A stretch of 18,387 nt of DNA from Planctomycetaceae bacterium (GTDB lineage: Bacteria > Planctomycetota > Planctomycetia > Pirellulales > Lacipirellulaceae): the NCBI GenBank assembly GCA_002713555.1, contig PATG01000037.1, forward strand, positions 20,137 to 38,523, read 5' to 3'. Shown one piece after another: positions 15,338-18,387 of this stretch. Under the pieces are notes generated by a model that did no database searches, was not told the origin of the DNA, and saw nothing but the letters and a program-made list of their open reading frames with translations. A program made the position numbers and the translations under genes. Numbering within the stretch: position 1 is the first letter of the stretch; the number at the start of each line of letters is the position of its first letter.

Positions 15338-16222
15338 CTAGACCCAAGAGTCATCTGTTTCGTATCCAAGATTGATGAGCAAATCACCAGCAAGAGTGTT
15401 GAAAACCTTGCGGTGTTCTGAAGTAAACTCGTTACGCCATCCGCCTGACTTTCCTTTGCGGAAAGTGTGCGAACGTTTTGGAGCAATAGCTACTCTCATA
15501 GCTTCCAGGTATCTCTCAGGATTGATATCGTAACACAGTTGACGGGAATAAAAATCGGTGATCTGCGTTAGACTCTCCTCTTGTTTCGAGCCGACCAGAT
15601 CTTCAAATTTCAATGTACAAACTGTCGGACTTTCCAGCCAACCTGCATAGCGCGCAAAACGATCGGCAATATTGGGATAGTTGATTCCGGGCCATTGATC
15701 ATTCAAGCCACAAATACTGCAGGTAATAGCGTCAGCCAGCGTCGGCAATTCACGAAAATAGGCGTGCAGACGATGCCAGCGATTTATGTTGCGCAGATAG
15801 TAGGCTTCGCTGACGACAACATCCCGAAGGTCACGGTAGATAAAATAGTGCACCACATTTTGCTTGCGGAGTGCCAGATCATACTCAAGTTCGTAGAATA
15901 GATGCCCGCGAACAATTTCTTTGGCAAGGAACGACTGAATAAACTTAAGTGTGTTTTGCTTGCTCCTTTCCCGAAAACGGTATGAGCTCGTCATCGAGCC
16001 AAGGAACGCTCCGTATTCGACCAGATTGGGAAATGCAGTCACGAGTTGGTTCAATAGATGTGTGCCACTTTTAGGCAGCGAGTTCACAAAAACCGGAGGA
16101 CAGGCCTCTAGATCTTCCTGAGTTTGCCTGCAACGCTTAGCAAAGCGTGCTCCTCGCAGAATTGCAGCAGAAGATTTCCGTACAAGACCGTTCTGGTGAT
16201 AAAGTGCCTTGGTAATGTTCAT
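15338..16222 (-). CDS. Sulfotransferase
   Basis: A 294-residue PAPS-dependent sulfotransferase (Sulfotransfer_1 type). It transfers sulfate from 3'-phosphoadenosine-5'-phosphosulfate to a hydroxyl or amine acceptor. The 5'-phosphosulfate loop is SLPKSGTHLLNQ (48-59), the 3'-phosphate site is YRDLRDVVVSEA (129-140) with Arg and Ser, and the C-terminal RKGKSGGWRNEFT (255-267) matches the RKGxxGDWKxxFT signature with Gly in place of Asp. The start ATG is at 16220-16222; an in-frame TTG at 16240 is less likely. There is no signal peptide or membrane span, so it is probably cytosolic. The acceptor (polysaccharide, lipid or small molecule) cannot be deduced, and no glycan genes are nearby. Confidence 0.88.
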   Translation of the reverse strand: MNITKALYHQNGLVRKSSAAILRGARFAKRCRQTQEDLEACPPVFVNSLPKSGTHLLNQLVTAFPNLVEYGAFLGSMTSSYRFRERSKQNTLKFIQSFLAKEIVRGHLFYELEYDLALRKQNVVHYFIYRDLRDVVVSEAYYLRNINRWHRLHAYFRELPTLADAITCSICGLNDQWPGINYPNIADRFARYAGWLESPTVCTLKFEDLVGSKQEESLTQITDFYSRQLCYDINPERYLEAMRVAIAPKRSHTFRKGKSGGWRNEFTSEHRKVFNTLAGDLLINLGYETDDSWV

Positions 16223-16267
16223 GGGTTGTCCAATATGCAATGAACTAGAGACTACATATCCAATCAG

Positions 16268-16359
16268 CTCACATTAGTAGCCAGACGTAGACATAGTAGA
16301 ACAGTAGTAAACAAAGTGGTAGTAAACCTATTATAAAGGCTACGTGTAGAAATTGTGAG
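16268..16359. repeat. Two-part inverted repeat enclosing a 55-nt loop
   Basis: CTCACA (16268-16273) pairs with TGTGAG (16354-16359), and GTAGCC (16277-16282) pairs with GGCTAC (16338-16343). The two 6-bp stems are stacked with an asymmetric internal gap of 3 and 10 nt. The loop contains the repeated word GTAGTAAAC. It could fold as RNA on either strand; no known RNA family is recognised. Confidence 0.5.
16330..16335 (-). promoter_or_regulatory. Possible -10 box for the sulfotransferase gene
   Basis: On the minus strand this reads TATAAT (within TTTATAATAGG), about 108 nt upstream of the sulfotransferase ATG. No good -35 hexamer lies 16-18 nt upstream, so this is tentative. Confidence 0.3.
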
Positions 16360-16416
16360 AAGGGACGCAAAAATGGACAAAAAGAGGGGCCTAAAAGGCA
16401 TAAAAAGAGAGAAAGT

Positions 16417-16457
16417 GGTACATAAGGTACATAGGTACATAAAGGACATAAAGGACA
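16417..16457. repeat. Short tandem array of GGTACATAA-type units
   Basis: Five consecutive units of 8-10 bp: GGTACATAA, GGTACATA, GGTACATAAA, GGACATAAA and a partial GGACA. It lies within a purine-rich stretch, has no coding role that I can see, and is far too short and irregular for a CRISPR array. Confidence 0.75.
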
Positions 16458-16966
16458 GGCAACTTATAAAGTCGGCTTTTTATTTTGTTCAGGGCACTTT
16501 TCGTGAATTCAGAGTGATTTGGAACTGAATTTAGCTTCCAGACCTTAAAGAATGCAGGACAAATCCTGTTTTGGCGCAGCCCGCTACAGGAACTACGGAT
16601 CGTTTTTTACCAACAGCATTCCTGCTAGCCGGCAAGCTGAGGAGAAAGATTGGCCAGATGATGCTGGCCACGCGTTTTGGCAAGCGCGCAGAGCTTGGCA
16701 CGATGGGTGGCAAAGAAACGTCCGAAAAGTGCCTTTTTGCATCGCAGGTATAGTTTTTGGAATGCTTTGCGTGTTTGACAGCTTCTTACTGATCGATGAG
16801 TAAACGGTAGATTCAGATGTCTGTTTTAGATGTCTGTAAACAACAAGCGTACCACCAAGGTGCCCTACCCTAACGCAGACAACTTCAGCTATCCCCTTCA
16901 TTCCAGCCTTCCCCCTCCCAGCCCCGCTTCCAAGTGTGCACATTTTGGCACGATTGGATCTGCGCA

Positions 16967-18097
16967 CTAACGTACAGATTTTTCTTTCAGGAGATCCGCA
17001 TTGGCATTACGTAGATCCGTGGTGGGACGATCATTTGGCAGAATCGGTGAATCCGTTGCGCGCGATCCATTGATTCGTGAATCCACGATCTGGGTTTCAC
17101 TTGTCAAATTGGGTTGGCCCTGCTTCAACCAGTCGAAGATACGCCAGTCAAGCCAGCGAAAAGTGGGGTCGTTGTTGCGTCTTGCCAAAAAACCAAGGTG
17201 ACCCCCACGAGGTGTAGTAATGACGTCAATAGAGGAACTGCGTGGGTAGGAATGCAGCGGGTCGATAGGAACGATCGGATCGTCTTCACTAAAAAAAATC
17301 GTGAGTGGCTGATTGATCGACTTCAATTTTGGACCGGGTGAGGTTTTATCGTAGTAATCTTCAGCGGAATCAAAGCCGCCACTCGGAGCGATTACCAGTT
17401 CATCGATATCACGCAGTCGTTTGGGACGTCTGGGAATAACGGAGGGTGCTGTCTCCGGAAAAAGGCGCCAGCGATGCGTAATTTGTTTCCATAGGAGACG
17501 TACAAAAAATCGATCGTAGGGTCTTCCCCAAAATGTGCGGAAATGTCGCTCTACATGCTGAAGTTCAATGGGTGGACAGATAACAAATGAACGCTCCAAG
17601 TTACCAATACGCATTTCACCCGCTTCGGCAAGCATATTCATCGTGATCGTGCCACCCATCGAGTAGGCAACCACCGAAGTGTCCGAATCAGGATACATCT
17701 CAGCAATATGATGCAAAGCCGCTACAGTATCTGTCGAACGACCACAATGTGAAGGCAGTTTTGCTAAGCCCTCCCCTGCCCCGCACCCACGCATATCCAT
17801 TCGGAAGACTCGATATCCCCGCTCGACCAGTTGATCGGCCATGCGGCACATGTAGGTGCTCAAGTAGCAACCTGCCAGGCCGTGAATTAAAAGAACGCTA
17901 GGTGACGACTCAACACCCTCGATGGGTACGTCTTCATGCAAGACGATGCAGTCTCCATCGTCCAACACGACCTGATGCTGAATTGCCTGGTAGGGTGCAT
18001 CCCGACGTGGCCAATGGATCCCCAAAATAGTCTGCAAATGTCGATTTGCCATTAATGGATTGGGATTAAATTCCCAGGAATTAGGCAGGTCTTGCAT
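16967..18097 (-). CDS. YheT-like alpha/beta hydrolase
   Basis: A 376-residue cytoplasmic alpha/beta-hydrolase of the YheT/ABHD (UPF0017) group, putative esterases. The family's N-terminal NRHLQTILG motif is present, followed by LLIHGLAG (oxyanion region), MRGCGAGEG, the nucleophile elbow VVAYSMGGT, FSEDDPIVP (acid) and GGHLGF (His). Counting from the longer TTG start at 18145, these catalytic residues are Ser162, Asp288 or Asp289, and His316. The nucleophile elbow reads AYSMGG, with Ala where E. coli YheT has Gly. I chose ATG 18095-18097 because it leaves a short N-terminus before NRHLQT, as in the family; the TTG would add 16 residues. The last 40 residues are polar and probably disordered. 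The preceding partial gene on this strand ends 72 nt upstream, so they may share a transcript. Confidence 0.87.
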   Translation of the reverse strand: MQDLPNSWEFNPNPLMANRHLQTILGIHWPRRDAPYQAIQHQVVLDDGDCIVLHEDVPIEGVESSPSVLLIHGLAGCYLSTYMCRMADQLVERGYRVFRMDMRGCGAGEGLAKLPSHCGRSTDTVAALHHIAEMYPDSDTSVVAYSMGGTITMNMLAEAGEMRIGNLERSFVICPPIELQHVERHFRTFWGRPYDRFFVRLLWKQITHRWRLFPETAPSVIPRRPKRLRDIDELVIAPSGGFDSAEDYYDKTSPGPKLKSINQPLTIFFSEDDPIVPIDPLHSYPRSSSIDVITTPRGGHLGFLARRNNDPTFRWLDWRIFDWLKQGQPNLTSETQIVDSRINGSRATDSPILPNDRPTTDLRNANADLLKEKSVR

Positions 18098-18169
18098 GGC
18101 GTGAATGGGCTGGAAGGTCGTGTTACAAAGATTAAGAATACGCAATTTATCAGAAGAGTCTGTTTTTTG

Positions 18170-18387
18170 TTAGACGAATTGGTGCTCGAAATAGGTAGGA
18201 CAGTCCGATTCATTTACGCAACTAGGATATTTTGCCACCATTCGCTGACTGCTGCGACCCGGTGCTGTATCGAGTCGTACCCTGATGACACCCGAAACTA
18301 CACAGAGACCCTGCAACTTATAGATTGTAATAGGCTCAGAGATGTCGTGAAAATTGAAGTCGTGCTCCCAGGAACCACGGAAAAAAC
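18170..18387 (-). CDS. 3' end of an unidentified gene running off the window
   Basis: The minus strand is open from the window edge for 71 codons to TAA (18170-18172). The visible C-terminus contains WEHDFNFHDISEPITIYKLQ and ends YFEHQFV, with mixed charged and hydrophobic residues and normal codon usage; it reads like real protein. I do not recognise the family. The start lies outside the window. The opposite strand is also open in the complementary frame, so the strand call is not certain, but the minus frame has a stop at a sensible distance before the YheT-like gene and a better amino acid make-up. No terminator separates the two genes. Confidence 0.5.
   Translation of the reverse strand, partial: FFRGSWEHDFNFHDISEPITIYKLQGLCVVSGVIRVRLDTAPGRSSQRMVAKYPSCVNESDCPTYFEHQFV

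Larger units (their letters stand above)
16223..16966. other. Long gene-free region with repeats between sulfotransferase and YheT-like genes
   Basis: About 740 bp without a convincing gene on either strand. It holds an interrupted inverted repeat (16268-16359), a strongly purine-rich plus strand (about 16348-16460), a GGTACATAA-type tandem array (16417-16457), a CAGGA-CAAA-TCCTG hairpin followed by TTTT (about 16554-16571), a direct repeat of AGATGTCTGT near 16815-16840, and a pyrimidine-rich tract near 16891-16933. A minus-strand TATAAT at 16330-16335 may serve the sulfotransferase gene. Open frames here (for example 16593-16967 minus, 16571-16753 plus) have poor composition and are not called. 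Confidence 0.6.

Noticed and set aside
16264..16449. 61-aa hydrophobic minus-strand ORF
   Set aside because: Its Leu/Phe/Thr-rich make-up follows from the pyrimidine-rich strand and repeats; there is no ribosome binding site.
16571..16753. 60-aa plus-strand ORF from TTG
   Set aside because: It reads moderately like protein, but it has no ATG, no ribosome binding site and no recognised family; kept only as part of the gene-free region note.
16593..16967. 124-aa minus-strand ORF whose GTG overlaps the YheT-like stop
   Set aside because: The overlap suggested coupling, but the product is Ser/Cys/Lys-rich with no recognisable motif, and the region competes with other frames of similar quality.

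Overview
The window looks like chromosomal DNA of a planctomycete, probably in or near the Pirellulales. The best single clue is the gene at 3901-4854. It encodes a secreted protein with a Gly/Ser/Tyr-repeat region followed by two copies of what I recognise as the planctomycete-specific TIGR03000 domain. Weak or absent Shine-Dalgarno sites, an HTTM-family membrane protein, a small Ser/Thr kinase and mixed-strand housekeeping genes also fit. I saw no rRNA, tRNA, CRISPR array, complete insertion sequence or phage gene.

Left part (1-4921): a small possibly truncated ORF; an exported trypsin-like protease with a C-terminal membrane anchor; a stretch at 1664-1860 that may be a decayed gene; coaD on the minus strand; a divergent protein-L-isoaspartate methyltransferase (pcm) fused to a carbohydrate-binding-like domain; and the TIGR03000 protein, closed by a strong intrinsic terminator. 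In pcm, a stop codon interrupts what reads as an N-terminal signal peptide.

Middle part (4978-13341): an overlapping two-gene membrane module (266-aa single-span protein plus HTTM protein); asd behind a good sigma-70-like promoter; truA; a Ser/Thr kinase 18 nt upstream of accA; a minus-strand CvpA-family protein; and a YdjM-type membrane metal-dependent hydrolase. Coenzyme A, fatty acid, aspartate-family amino acid and tRNA-modification functions are all represented, but they are not arranged as one pathway operon.

Right part (13494-18387): dtd on the minus strand, a ZIP-family metal transporter with an unusual C-terminal tail, a sulfotransferase, about 740 bp without a convincing gene but with inverted and tandem repeats, a YheT-like alpha/beta hydrolase, and the 3' end of a further minus-strand gene running off the window.

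I did not find a clear new multi-gene system. The observations most worth checking are the nonsense codon in the pcm signal peptide, the kinase-accA pairing with a DFT instead of DFG motif, the structured gene-free region at 16223-16966, and the possible pseudogene beside coaD.
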